In this document: piece by piece, positions 1-9,606 of the stretch
Position numbering within the stretch: position 1 is the stretch's first letter
How the letters are laid out: each line of letters begins with the position of its first letter
Assembly (NCBI GenBank): GCA_951213105.1
Contig: OX578133.1
Coordinates: 143,078,851 to 143,142,850 of the forward strand
DNA length: 64,000 nt
Reading direction: 5' to 3'
Source: Amaurobius ferox
Lineage: Eukaryota; Arthropoda; Arachnida; Araneae; Amaurobiidae
The notes under the pieces: model-generated
The model's database searches: none
The model's input: the letters and a program-made list of their open reading frames with translations, nothing else
What the model was told of the DNA's origin: nothing
Position numbers and translations under genes: made by a program

Positions 1-107
1 GATATGTTTTTCGCTGTAATATTGTGTTTATTAAAATAATAAATATATTTTAACATATGTATGTTTCATTTTTTAAAATCTATATAATTTCACATACTAA
101 TAACACA

Positions 108-111
<4 letters not shown>

Positions 112-182
<71 letters not shown>
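112..182. repeat. (TA)n microsatellite
   Basis: An uninterrupted TA dinucleotide tract lies left of the virus-like gene cluster. A shorter (TA)n run sits at about 288-316. The flanking 1-111 and 183-430 are AT-rich and show no gene I can support. Confidence 0.95.
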
Positions 183-186
<4 letters not shown>

Positions 187-284
187 TTTTAAAGAAACAA
201 CTTTAATCAACTATTAATTATTTTGTTTAAAAATAAACCAGAACAGACAACGATGTTAAGAAATGGTAAAAACGATATTATTAG

Positions 285-321
<37 letters not shown>

Positions 322-432
322 TGGAAATATAGAGCCTTCTTAAAGAAACACTTCCAAGAAAGGAGAATATTATTGAAAAAGGATGTTTTCACTGCAAGTT
401 CTTCAGAAGTTTATTATTAGTATGAGAGAAAG

Positions 433-460
433 TATATAACCTCAGTGCTAGAGATCAGTT
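433..460 (+). promoter_or_regulatory. Candidate promoter of the virus-like cluster (TATA box plus initiator)
   Basis: TATATAA at 433-439 is followed about 24 bases later by ATCAGTT, which matches the arthropod initiator (A of the initiator near 457). It lies just upstream of the 30-aa ORF and of the first inferred leader exon. The spacing is a little short for a TATA-initiator pair, so this is a motif-based inference. Confidence 0.4.
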
Positions 461-472
461 CTAACATACAAC

Positions 473-565
473 ATGGTTGTATTAGAAAAAGTGGTGTTCA
501 TCTCATCAGGAATATCCCTAATTTTCGGAGGGATTTTCATCATTTACTCGGTTGCTATAGAGTAA
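473..565 (+). CDS. Small single-pass membrane peptide, 30 aa
   Basis: ATG at 473 opens a 30-codon frame ending in TAA at 563-565. The start MVVLEKVVF is followed by one hydrophobic segment (ISSGISLIFGGIFIIYSVA), long enough to span a membrane, with an acidic end. It sits about 16 bases after the candidate initiator, so it would be the first ORF on the transcript. A good splice donor (CG/GTAAGTT) follows at 572/573, which would leave the ORF on a leader exon upstream of the PC4 gene. I recognise no family. It could be a real micro-peptide, an upstream regulatory ORF, or chance. Confidence 0.35.
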   Translation: MVVLEKVVFISSGISLIFGGIFIIYSVAIE

Positions 566-577
566 AATATCGGTAAG

Positions 578-1135
578 TTAATTTTTTATTTTTACAATCA
601 GTTCAAAAGTTTAATAGAGAGAGAGAAGAAGATCTTGATCAGATAAAGGTAAGATGAAAGTTGTAGGGTCATAAGGCAGAATAGGAGATGAAGTTCTCGC
701 ACCGGTACCTCAAGTGGTTAGACTCTCGTCTGGTTAGTCAAAGATCTATGGTTCAATTCCGGTTGGATGTATGAAGGTTAAAACTTTAAATTATCTGTTA
801 TTGGATTATGCTGTGAATTTTTTTATTTTTACAATCACTTCAAAAGTTTGAGAGAGAGAGAGAGAGGAAGATCTCGATCAGATAAAGGTAAGATGATAGT
901 TGTGACTATAAAGCAGAATAGGAGATGAAGTTCTCACACCACTACCTCAAGTGGTTAGAGCGTTGTCTGGCTAGTCGGAGATCCCTGGTTCGATTCCCGG
1001 TTGGGAAAGTGAGTCCTTTACATAGCAGTCTAATTGTTCTTTTTATCAAATTGTATGTTTAACAAAGATGTATCAAATCCTATAATATAGATATATGAAG
1101 ATTAAAATTTTAAATTATCTTTTATTGTGAATGGA
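578..1135 (+). repeat. Two tandem copies of a ~240-300-bp unit with tRNA-like SINE core
   Basis: Units start near 578 and 815 with the same block: T-rich, ACAATCA, TTCAAAAGTTT, a GA-repeat, then GATCAGATAAAGGTAAGATGA. Each carries an A-box-like CTCAAGTGGTTAGA and a B-box-like GGTTCGATTCC (intact in the second copy near 988-998, degenerate as GGTTCAATTCC near 750). T-arm pairing has a mismatch and no acceptor stem forms, so these look like tRNA-derived SINE pieces, not tRNA genes. They fill the first inferred intron (573-1175). Confidence 0.6.
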
Positions 1136-1434
1136 AAAATTTATAATGAAAGATTATTTATATTTATATTTGCAGGAATAGGAATAGGACAATATTAAAA
1201 AACTAAAGAAAATCGGTAAGTGGAAATCAGATTGTTAAGATTTGAAATACAATCTCTTCTTTAACTTTAGAAAAAAACCGCTAAATGGTTTTTTTTTTCA
1301 TTATGCCTTGTTTTTTTTTCTTGTGTTTCTATTGTGAGAAATATGTTGGTTTTCATTGTAAACAAACTTACATCTGATTTTCACTTACAGGTAGTTATTT
1401 GTTAATATTGAATGATAAAGAACACGAAAAAAAA

Positions 1435-2161
1435 ATGAATTCATTTACAAGTAAGTATCCTAAAACTAGTAATCATAATGTTTACATGTGAACGTAAAAA
1501 TAATTTTCTGATAGTTTCCAGCTTCTTTTTTAGATTTTGATCATATTATTGGCGAAGAACATGAAAAAACATTGAAGAGAAAAAGAAACGATGGTATCTT
1601 CAAGAAAGAAAAGAACCCGAGAAAGAATTTACCTGAACCATCTGACTGTTATAATGAGACAGATTCTGTTTTATCAAACGGTATAATAACGTATTTTTAT
1701 TTTTTTTTCCGAGATTTAAAAGACAATTCATGTAGAATTAAAAAAATTATTTCATTATTTTTCAAATTATCTACTATTTTTTAGATGTAACTGGAACACA
1801 ACAACCACCAATAAAGGAAATGAAAATAAAGAAAAGGAAACACTCCGTAAAAGAATTCGAAATTACACCTTCAATTTCAAGTCATCCATCTCATGATCCA
1901 GAACCTCAACCTGCATCCAAATATGATGTGGTGTTGAGTCACGATAGCGAAGGTAAAAAATTGATTCCTGATTATTCCGTTTACTTAGGTAACGGTCTCA
2001 GTATTCAAATAAAAGAATTTAGGAAATCGAATTACATATGTCTAACCCGCGAATATGAAAATGTAGTGAAAAATCGGTTTAATATTCCTATAACTGCATT
2101 AGACAATCTTATAAAAGGAATGCAATTTATTATTTCATTTATAAAATCTTGTGATAAATAA
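1435..2161 (+). CDS. PC4/Sub1-like single-stranded DNA-binding protein, three coding exons
   Basis: Coding exons 1435-1450, 1534-1680 and 1785-2161 join through GT-AG introns into one open frame of 540 nt (179 aa). The N-terminal ~110 residues are low complexity and basic, with KRKRN and KIKKRK nuclear-localisation-like runs. Residues ~115-175 resemble the PC4 fold: YLGNGLSIQIKEF, then REYE, then a helix after NIPITALDNLIKG, in the order of PC4 strands and C-terminal helix. PC4-family proteins bind single-stranded DNA and act in transcription, replication or repair. The stop lies 38 bases before the polymerase ATG, so the two are likely co-expressed. The splice model keeps frame across both introns, which supports it. 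Assignment rests on motif similarity, not an alignment score. Confidence 0.65.
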
Positions 2162-2198
2162 CCTTATTATTACTGTTATTTCTCATCTTTTGATTTAT

Positions 2199-5100
2199 AT
2201 GTTTTATTTGAAGGAATACTCATTTCAGAATTATGTTCAAACATTTCGTACCGATTTGGAAAATTATTCTGATCCATTAACTGCGTTAATAGATAATAAA
2301 AATGAAATTTTTAACTTATTAAATAATAGCGTATCTTTAAGAATACGTTTTATTATATGTGAATGTGTTGAATTCATTAAATATGAAAATATAGAAAAAA
2401 ATGAATATATAAAACAAGAATTTTATTTTTCATCATTTTGCGAAAGATTATTATCACAATATCAAATAGATGAAAAAATAGATAACGCTATCAAAAAAAT
2501 AATATCTTCAATTGAAAACTTTTTACGATTAGGTAGTGGGTGGATCATTAATGATATTAAATATATTGAGGTGCATTTAGGGTTATATAGTGAACCAAAC
2601 GGAGGGTGTGGGTTTGTAATACTACCAAAAATATTGAAAGCTAAAAAATGTGTCATCCATGTTAAAAATTCTGATCTAAAGTGTTTTTTATATTCTGTTT
2701 TAGCTGGAATATTTCCTATGATAAATAATAAATCCAACCCTACTTCATTTAAAAAATATTTAAAATATTTAGATTTCAATTTTCTTAATTACCCTGTTAA
2801 AATAACTCAAATACCCGAATTTGAAAGAAAGAATAATCTTAAAATTAACGTCTATGGGTATGAAAATAATCTATTCCCGATATATATTAGTAAAATTAAA
2901 AATAAGAAAGAAATAGATTTGATGTTATATAAAAATCATTATTTTTTTATTTCTAATTTCAACAGATTGTTATGTGTGAAAAATGGATTACATTTTCATT
3001 GTAAAAATTGCCTTTCATCATTTCAAAGAAAAGATACTTTAAACACCCATCAATTATTTTGTTTAGAGAACAAACCCGAACGCATAAGAATGCCAAAAGA
3101 CGGTGAAAACTTTATGAGATTTAAATCATTTCAAAAATTATTGAAAACAAATTTTGTGATTTATGCAGATTTTGAAAGTTTGATCATACCTCTCGAAACA
3201 GTATTCCCTTCACAAAAACAAAGTTATACAGTTAAAACTCAAGTCCATGAACCTATCTGCTATGCATTGTTTATTATAACTGATGATAAAAAAATTGTTT
3301 ATCATAAATATTATAGAGGTGGTGATTGTGTGGAAAATTTTCTTACAACTTTGCAAAAAATAGAGAATACTTTATCTAACTATCTGCAAAGAAATGTTCC
3401 AATGATCGATTCTGATTTTTCAAAAAGTTCGAAATGTTATATTTGCGGTAAACAGTTTAAAACAGGAGATATAATTTCTAGAGACCATAACCATATAACG
3501 GGACGATTTAACGGATTATGTCACTCCTCCCCATGCAATTTAAATTTACAAATATCGCCTTTTATACCTGTTGTTATTCATAATTTAACTGGATATGATT
3601 CTCATTTGATTTTTAAAAAAATTTCAAACAGATTTGCCAAAAATATTCGTGTTATACCAATAAACAATGAAAAATTTACTACCTTCACAATTGACCGATT
3701 AAAATTTTTAGATAGTTATAATTTTTTAAGTTCACCTCTATCAAAGCTGGTTGATACTTTAAATATATCAGATTATAATTTCCCTATTTTTAATGAATTC
3801 TTCCCCTCAAAAAAGAAATATCAGTTATTAAGAAGAAAAGGTGTTTTTCCTTATTCATATTTAAATAGTGAAATAAAATTAAATGGTGTTGAACTCCCCT
3901 CTAAAAAATGTTTTTTCAATGATCTCACAAACGAGCACATAACTGAAGAAGAATATATGTTTGCGAAAAAAATTTGGAAAAAATTTAAATGTAAAACTTT
4001 TGAAGATTATCTTAAATTATATTTATTTTGTGATTGTATACTATTAGCAGAAGTGTTTGAAAGTTTTAGAGATATCACTATGAAAATCTATAATTTAGAA
4101 GCATTGGAATTCATATCAGCAGCCGATTTAACTTGGAGTGCAGGACTTAAAATGACAGATTGCACCCTTGAACTCATTAAAGATGTAGATATGTATCTGT
4201 TACTTGAACATGGAATACGAGGAGGGGTGTGTATGGTTGGTAAAAGATTCAGCGAAGCAAATAATATTTATATTCCAAAAACATATAACCCTGATTTAGA
4301 AGAAAAATACATAATATCTTTAGATGTGACTAACCTTTACGGATATGTTATGTCGAGTTATTTACCAATAGGGGATTTTAAATGGTTGAGTTCTAAGGAA
4401 ATAGAACAATTTAATATATTTAAAGTTACACCCGATTCAGATATCGGATATATATTAGAAGTAGACTTATCCTATCCAGAATCCTTACACGATGAACATG
4501 AATCTTTTCCTTTGGCAGCGGAACACGTTGAAGTTACTTATGATGATTTATCACCATATCAAAAACATTTATTACATCAGTTTAATTTAAAGTTTAATAA
4601 AACAAAAAAGCTTATTCCAAATTTAAACGATAAAAAAAGTTATGTAGTTCATTATTTAAACTTACAATTTTATTTAAAACAGGGAATGATTTTAAAACAA
4701 ATTCATAGAATAGTTTCCTTTCGCCAAACACCATGGTTGAAACCCTATATCGAATTGAATAATAACGAACGCAAGAAGGCGAAAGGAAACTTTTTTAAAA
4801 ATTTTTTCAAATTAATGAATAACGCATTTTTTGGTCGTACGTTATTAAATGTTAGAAAACTAAGAAACGTTTCAATCGGTATTACCGAAAAAGAATGCAA
4901 AAAACACTTACAAAGTTCGTGTTTAGATTATTTTCAACCGATTAACGAACATTGTGTTTTATTTAAAAAAAAACGTAGTACTTTATGTTTAAATAAACCG
5001 ATTTATATTGGATTTACTGTATTGGAATTAAGCAAACTTCACATGCATCGAATTTACTATGAAGTTTTTAAAAAATATTACAATGATAAAGTCACATTAT

Positions 5101-5597
5101 TATATACAGACACTGATAGTCTGTGTTTAGAAATAAAAACTCATGATATTTATGAAGATATGGCAACAGAACTCCCTAATATCTTCGATTTTTCGAATTA
5201 TGAACAAGATCATTTCTTGTATAATACTGGGAACTATATGCGGTTAGGATTTTTAAAAGATGAAACAAGAGGTTTACCTATTAAAGAGTTTTGTGGTTTG
5301 AAACCAAAAATGTATTCATATATTTTTGGAACGGAATGTAAAAAAACAGCAAAAGGAATAAAAGCTAGTGTTTTGAAAACTCTTCAACATGATAATTTTA
5401 TCAAAACATTACGAAATGATGATTTATTACGAAATAAACAATCTCAAATTATTAGTAAAAATCATGAGTTGTGTACTGTTAACCTAAATAAAATTTCGTT
5501 AAGTAGTTTCTATGATAAGAAATATATATTAGATGATAAAATTACATGTTTGTCTTACGGACATTATATGATAAAAAGTATAAAACAGGAAGAATAA
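2199..5597 (+). CDS. Protein-primed family B DNA polymerase (Polinton/adintovirus/bidnavirus-like), intact
   Basis: The 1132-aa ORF starts at the first ATG; the same frame is open from 2151, overlapping the PC4 stop. A C2HC zinc motif (about CKNC to HQLFC) comes first. Then come exonuclease motif I (D324-F-E326), an endonuclease-VII-like zinc insert (CYICG at ~413, DHNHITG, CNLNL), Exo II (N462...YD467) and Exo III (YLFCD612). Polymerase motifs follow: A (D709, DVTNLYG), B (K871, KLMNNAFFG), C (YTDTDS, D971/D973) and KxY (KMY). Every catalytic residue I looked for is present and there is no internal stop, so the gene is recent or still selected. Length fits protein-primed polymerases of Polintons, adintoviruses and bidnaviruses. 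Enzymes of this family replicate linear DNA from a protein primer. No integrase or capsid gene is nearby, so the exact element type is open. Confidence 0.93.
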   Translation: MFYLKEYSFQNYVQTFRTDLENYSDPLTALIDNKNEIFNLLNNSVSLRIRFIICECVEFIKYENIEKNEYIKQEFYFSSFCERLLSQYQIDEKIDNAIKKIISSIENFLRLGSGWIINDIKYIEVHLGLYSEPNGGCGFVILPKILKAKKCVIHVKNSDLKCFLYSVLAGIFPMINNKSNPTSFKKYLKYLDFNFLNYPVKITQIPEFERKNNLKINVYGYENNLFPIYISKIKNKKEIDLMLYKNHYFFISNFNRLLCVKNGLHFHCKNCLSSFQRKDTLNTHQLFCLENKPERIRMPKDGENFMRFKSFQKLLKTNFVIYADFESLIIPLETVFPSQKQSYTVKTQVHEPICYALFIITDDKKIVYHKYYRGGDCVENFLTTLQKIENTLSNYLQRNVPMIDSDFSKSSKCYICGKQFKTGDIISRDHNHITGRFNGLCHSSPCNLNLQISPFIPVVIHNLTGYDSHLIFKKISNRFAKNIRVIPINNEKFTTFTIDRLKFLDSYNFLSSPLSKLVDTLNISDYNFPIFNEFFPSKKKYQLLRRKGVFPYSYLNSEIKLNGVELPSKKCFFNDLTNEHITEEEYMFAKKIWKKFKCKTFEDYLKLYLFCDCILLAEVFESFRDITMKIYNLEALEFISAADLTWSAGLKMTDCTLELIKDVDMYLLLEHGIRGGVCMVGKRFSEANNIYIPKTYNPDLEEKYIISLDVTNLYGYVMSSYLPIGDFKWLSSKEIEQFNIFKVTPDSDIGYILEVDLSYPESLHDEHESFPLAAEHVEVTYDDLSPYQKHLLHQFNLKFNKTKKLIPNLNDKKSYVVHYLNLQFYLKQGMILKQIHRIVSFRQTPWLKPYIELNNNERKKAKGNFFKNFFKLMNNAFFGRTLLNVRKLRNVSIGITEKECKKHLQSSCLDYFQPINEHCVLFKKKRSTLCLNKPIYIGFTVLELSKLHMHRIYYEVFKKYYNDKVTLLYTDTDSLCLEIKTHDIYEDMATELPNIFDFSNYEQDHFLYNTGNYMRLGFLKDETRGLPIKEFCGLKPKMYSYIFGTECKKTAKGIKASVLKTLQHDNFIKTLRNDDLLRNKQSQIISKNHELCTVNLNKISLSSFYDKKYILDDKITCLSYGHYMIKSIKQEE

Positions 5598-6034
5598 TTT
5601 TCAATTAAACTACACGGAATTAAAATACTTGATCTCACACTACATGAGAGAAATACACAAATCATGATTTTTAATTTTAGTGATAATTTTTATAAATAAT
5701 TTTTTTTTATCTTTTTAAAGTATATGTTTTTAACTATATATCTTTTTAAAGTATATCTTTTTAACTATATATCTTATAAACATTTTAATAAGATAGAATA
5801 TGTGACTGTTTCTACTCAGATGAAAGAAGTCAGAATGTGATGAACTCTTCTAGTCAAATGGAATGACTATATTTTGTATGTTATAAATAATGTGTTAACA
5901 AAAAATAAATGGTGTTTTTATTTTATATGGTGTGTAGTGTATATTATTCAAATAATTAAAAGGTTAAAAACTTTCCAATTTGAAATGATGTGGTGATAAC
6001 TTAGACGTCAAAATAGAAACACGAATTCATAATC
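5598..6034 (+). other. 3' region of polymerase gene with poly(A) signal
   Basis: AT-rich non-coding stretch after the polymerase stop. AATAAA at 5904-5909 is followed by a GT-rich tract, a plausible cleavage and polyadenylation site. No other gene is seen. Confidence 0.5.
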
Positions 6035-6094
6035 ATGGCTGGTGTGCCTCCTAACAGTGGGGCTTGGTCGACGAGTTCTTTCGTTCTAAAATAA
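6035..6094 (+). CDS. Tiny ORF (19 aa), uncertain
   Basis: ATG at 6035 opens a 19-codon frame beginning MAGVPPNSGAW and ending at TAA. It is followed by TTTTTTTTCAG at about 6099-6109, an acceptor-like site, but I find no matching donor that would extend the frame. It may be the start of a small exon or chance. Confidence 0.15.
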   Translation: MAGVPPNSGAWSTSSFVLK

Positions 6095-6318
6095 TCATTT
6101 TTTTTTCAGATAACTCGCAGGAAGTTTATGCATACTAACAGGAAATTCCTAATCGTATTTCTTCTGGGATAAGAATATATCTAAAATTGTATCAAGGTTG
6201 TTGAATAGAGCTGGACTGAAACACGAGATTATTTCTGTATTATCAAAAAACACAACTATTTATAAAATGGAAATACATTTCTCTAGAAAACGAGTTATCA
6301 AAATACATTATCGATCTG

Positions 6319-6326
6319 TATATAAG
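6319..6326 (+). promoter_or_regulatory. TATA box of the RING-H2 gene
   Basis: TATATAAG lies 30 bases before the RING ATG, which would give a very short leader. Compact promoters of this kind are common in viruses; this is inferred from spacing alone. Confidence 0.45.
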
Positions 6327-6355
6327 AATTCACTCTTAGTTACCATTTAATCATC

Positions 6356-6610
6356 ATGAGTCGACATGGTCCTACTTGTAGGGGGTGTCGATATAATGGT
6401 GTTAATTGTAGAACGTCTGCTTCAAACTTACATCAGCCAACATTCTGGAACGATAGTATCTGTGCTATTTGTTTGGAAGGCCAGGCAGATTGGACGATAT
6501 TCTGCGGGCATACATTTCACCAAAGTTGTATTAGTGAATGGTTCAGAATAAAATTCAGCTGTCCTGTCTGCAGACGCACACTAATTAATATGAGGAGAGG
6601 GAGGAGATAG
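6356..6610 (+). CDS. Small RING-H2 finger protein, 84 aa
   Basis: The ORF encodes a C-terminal RING-H2 domain with all eight zinc ligands: C36, C39, C50, H52, H55, C58, C69, C72 (C3H2C3). The conserved Trp (ISEW) and CPVCRR are also present. RING-H2 proteins act as E3 ubiquitin ligases or their adaptors. The N-terminus has three more cysteines (C8, C11, C18) that might bind metal; the tail is basic (RRGRR). There is no membrane segment. Small stand-alone RING proteins are typical host modulators of large DNA viruses, and the position beside PolB suggests the same element, though a captured host gene is possible. The frame is intact with its own TATA box. Confidence 0.8.
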   Translation: MSRHGPTCRGCRYNGVNCRTSASNLHQPTFWNDSICAICLEGQADWTIFCGHTFHQSCISEWFRIKFSCPVCRRTLINMRRGRR

Positions 6611-6633
6611 ATATATGATTTAAGATGTATGAC

Positions 6634-6654
6634 GATGTATTCAACGAATACATC
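6634..6654 (+). terminator. Short perfect hairpin after the RING gene
   Basis: GATGTATTC, AAC, GAATACATC forms a 9-bp perfect stem with a 3-base loop, then TAAAAA. It lies 23 bases after the RING stop. It may mark a transcript 3' end; the function is unknown. Confidence 0.4.
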
Positions 6655-6709
6655 TAAAAACACAATCATGAGATGTACATTCAGAACATTAAAGGTTAGG
6701 GGTTATAAA

Positions 6710-6787
6710 TTCTTATACTTTATACCCGTTAACTCTCATACGGTCATATAACACTCATCTGAAGTTAACGGGTATAAAGTATAAGAA
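6710..6787. repeat. Long palindrome, 25-bp perfect arms and 28-base loop
   Basis: Arms 6710-6734 and 6763-6787 are perfect inverted repeats (TTCTTATACTTTATACCCGT continuing TAACT) around a 28-base spacer. It could be the terminal hairpin of the virus-like element or the subterminal repeat of another transposon. The motif TTATACCCGTTA also resembles the start of Helentron-type elements such as Drosophila INE-1. No matching arm is visible left of the cluster. Confidence 0.8.
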
Positions 6788-7259
6788 ATTATTCCAGAAG
6801 TGATCAAACACCACTACTCTGGATCATGCATCGCATGCGGGTAATCAGTAACTTTTGTCTACGAATATGACTTCTGATTTAGTGTGTAATGTTATTCAAT
6901 TATACCAACATGTTTTAGAGCACTAAAGTAGTTCTTATATTTGGAAGCATTGTTCAAATATGTTTAAAGAAAGCTAAAGCAGTTGTTTTATTTGGAAGAC
7001 TGGTAAAATTATATTTTAAAGCACTAAAGAAATTATTTTATTTTTAAGCATGGTAGAATATGTTTTAGAAAAGCAATTTTTAAACTTATGAGTTTGAGAA
7101 CCTCTTTTATATAATGTGCATTATGCCAGAACATCACACAAAAATTTAATGCGTATTTTTACGCACTGGTAAAATTTCGGGGAGTAAACATGTACCTCGA
7201 GGCGTACCTGACGTTTAATTACGCGTTTGGTGAATTCCGAAATTGGATTTGAATAATTT
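6788..7259. other. Non-coding, no feature recognised
   Basis: Contains three loosely similar blocks (GCACTAAAG...TTATTTT...GGAAGCA...) at about 6915-7060 that suggest a degenerate ~60-bp tandem repeat. No gene seen. Confidence 0.4.
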
Positions 7260-7960
7260 TCTGTACTCAAGAACCGGAAGTAGAAATCCTCAGTGAGCCT
7301 TATACCTCCTACTCAGTTCGTTGCTGAATCCATATCAGTCGCCATTTAAGATAGAATATCAATCCTGGGAAATTGAAGTTACAAGGAAAATGTAAAATTG
7401 ATATCTTGAGAACCGAAAAAAGATATCCTTAGTGAAGCTTCTACCATTAGAATTTAATGCTGAATGCATATCATTTAAGTTCTATTTGTAGTCAATTCTG
7501 AGACATAGATATTTGAAGGAAAATGAAAATTTTTGAACTGGAATTGACAAACACCAGAATTGGAAATACTTAGTAATACCATACTCCCTATGGAATTAGA
7601 TGCTGCATTTATATTATAGTCATCATCAAACTTTATTTATCATCAATCCTGATGTATAGATGTATCAAGGAATTGCTTTTACTGGAAGTGAAAACCCTTA
7701 GTGAACCACCCTGCCTCCTTTAGAATTTGATGCTGAATCCATATTAGTTATCATCTGAGCTCTATTTATAGCCAATCTTAAAAATTAGATATTTCAAGTA
7801 AAATGAAAGTTTCTGAAACGGAAATGGAAAAAATAACCGGAATTGGAAATCCAGTTTGAGCTCCTTATTTTCTTTGGAATACGATACTGAACCCATATCA
7901 GTCATCATCTAAGCTCTATTTATAGTAAATTTTGAGAAACAGATGTTTAAAAATTTTTGG
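7260..7960 (+). repeat. Tandem repeat family T1, ~140-bp units
   Basis: Degenerate units begin near 7271, 7411, 7551, 7680 and 7834. Each has a GAACCGGAAGTGGAAATCC-like start, then CTTAGTGA, a TTTGATGCTGAATCCATAT-like block and CTCTATTTATAG. Spacing is 130-155 bp. Further copies lie at 9060-9250, 11130-11990 and, inverted, 56240-56830. No coding potential. Confidence 0.7.
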
Positions 7961-9059
7961 TAAAAACATAGATAACAAATTTGATTGTCCCCCCAATTAA
8001 AAAAAACCCTGAAAAATATGGAATAAAAGACAGCAGATATAAAGGAACATGGTTTCGAGCGACAAGTTTTCCCCGAATACTACATTTTAGAATTTTGTAA
8101 AACATAGTACATACTCAACAAGATAGCATTAAACATAATTCGGTAAAATCAAGACTATTTATCATTAAGCAAGTGTTTCGAATAAAAAGTCAAGAATATT
8201 TTGGATCTATAATGAATGACATATATACGTTTTCTAAAAATTCTGACAACCCACTTAGGCATTTATACTACAAGAATAATGAGTATAAAATATATTACTG
8301 TCAAGGTGGAGTATATGTGACAACCAATAAATGATTGTATTTGAGTAGATGTTTTGAATTGGCACTCAATAACACTGGATATTTTAACTTCTGCTTTGTA
8401 TTACTTATTTTTATTATATAAGCAGTAAAAATATTTAATTACTTATTTTTGTTTATATTGGTGCTTACTTTTCACAACTAATACGTTTTATGTAGGTAAA
8501 TAACCGTAATAAATCAGAAAAAACCAATTAAAATTGCACTCAACTGCATGATTTTCAATAAAATTACAAACAAACATTCAAAATTAAAAAGGTTTTGCGC
8601 CATTTTGCTTCAAGGTATTTATTCTATAGATAAACGTTGCATGTCTTTCTTAACGAAAATGTACTATTCTATGACTGTGTGATATTTTTTGTGTGCGCCA
8701 ATCAACAAGGTGTGTGTCAACAGTCCCTGTGAATGGAGTTGGTTGGAGCATGTAAATATCCGACGAAGAAACGTTCTATATCTTTCTTAACAAAAATTTA
8801 CCTTAAACACTGTCTGAATTTTTTTCATCAGGTGCCTGAAAAGCATAGAACATTTTATTATGTAAATTCCACGAACCAACTCCGGTCCCCCCTACTGGAA
8901 ATTTGACAAATAGTAACCTAAAGTTAACAAGAAACTTATGAAAGAACCAATATTCTACCAAAGAATTATTCTTCATTTGGTAGAATATGGTATGCACACT
9001 TCAATTTCGATGGAACTATTACATATTTTTATGCTCTTTTACTCTTTTATTTCGAACAG
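7961..9059. other. Non-coding AT-rich DNA
   Basis: No gene supported. A ~25-base block with TTTCTTAACGAAAAT recurs near 8645 and 8781, suggesting a short local duplication. Confidence 0.4.
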
Positions 9060-9250
9060 TTCTACAGATTTTCAGCAAAATCGAAAGTGATATCTTTAGG
9101 ACTAGAATTGGAAATCCTTAGTGAAATTCGCAACCCCTCGGAAAGTCGATGTTGGACACATATCAGCCATCCTCTAAGATATATTAATAATCAATACTTA
9201 GAAGTAGAGTTGCAAGAAAAATGTAGTTTTTTATGTCAATAACATCTAAG
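9060..9250 (+). repeat. Single unit of T1 repeat
   Basis: Carries the T1 landmarks: GGAAATCCTTAGTGAAATTC, then ATATCAGCCATC and TCAATACTTAGA. Confidence 0.55.
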
Positions 9251-9562
9251 TAGCTTGGAGGTACTTGTAGCTGCAGAACGTTACCAAAAATATAAGCATT
9301 TCAGGCATCTATGTCTCCAAAACTATGATATATAAAAATGTACATAATTTTTATCGTTATGCCAAAAAGAGGATTCAGATTATGATTATATAAAAATAAT
9401 TTCAATATTTCAATATTTTGAATTATTTTCGAAAAAAAAGTATCTGCTCGAACGAGTTCTTTTTTTCATTTTCTTACTTTAACTCAAACTATCTTCGAAA
9501 CTATAAAATATAGATATAAATAGTAAACGACAAAAATATGTATTAAAAAATCTAGTTTCCGG

Positions 9563-9603
<41 letters not shown>

Positions 9604-9606
<3 letters not shown>

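Larger units (their letters stand above)
457..1450 (+). other. Inferred leader exons of the spliced PC4-like transcript
   Basis: Possible exons are about 457-572, 1176-1215 and 1391-1450. They are bounded by consensus signals: donors GTAAG at 573, 1216 and 1451, and acceptors TTTGCAG before 1176 and CTTACAG before 1391. The 1176-1215 exon has stops in all frames, so it would be untranslated. The first two exons both end in ATCG before GTAAG. Splicing is inferred from signals only; there is no transcript evidence here. Confidence 0.4.

Noticed and set aside
223..420. 65-codon ORF near the left edge
   Set aside because: Contains a TA-repeat translation and no recognisable motif.
936..1003. Genuine tRNA gene
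   Set aside because: Good B box but a T-stem mismatch, no acceptor stem, and tandem duplication of the whole unit.
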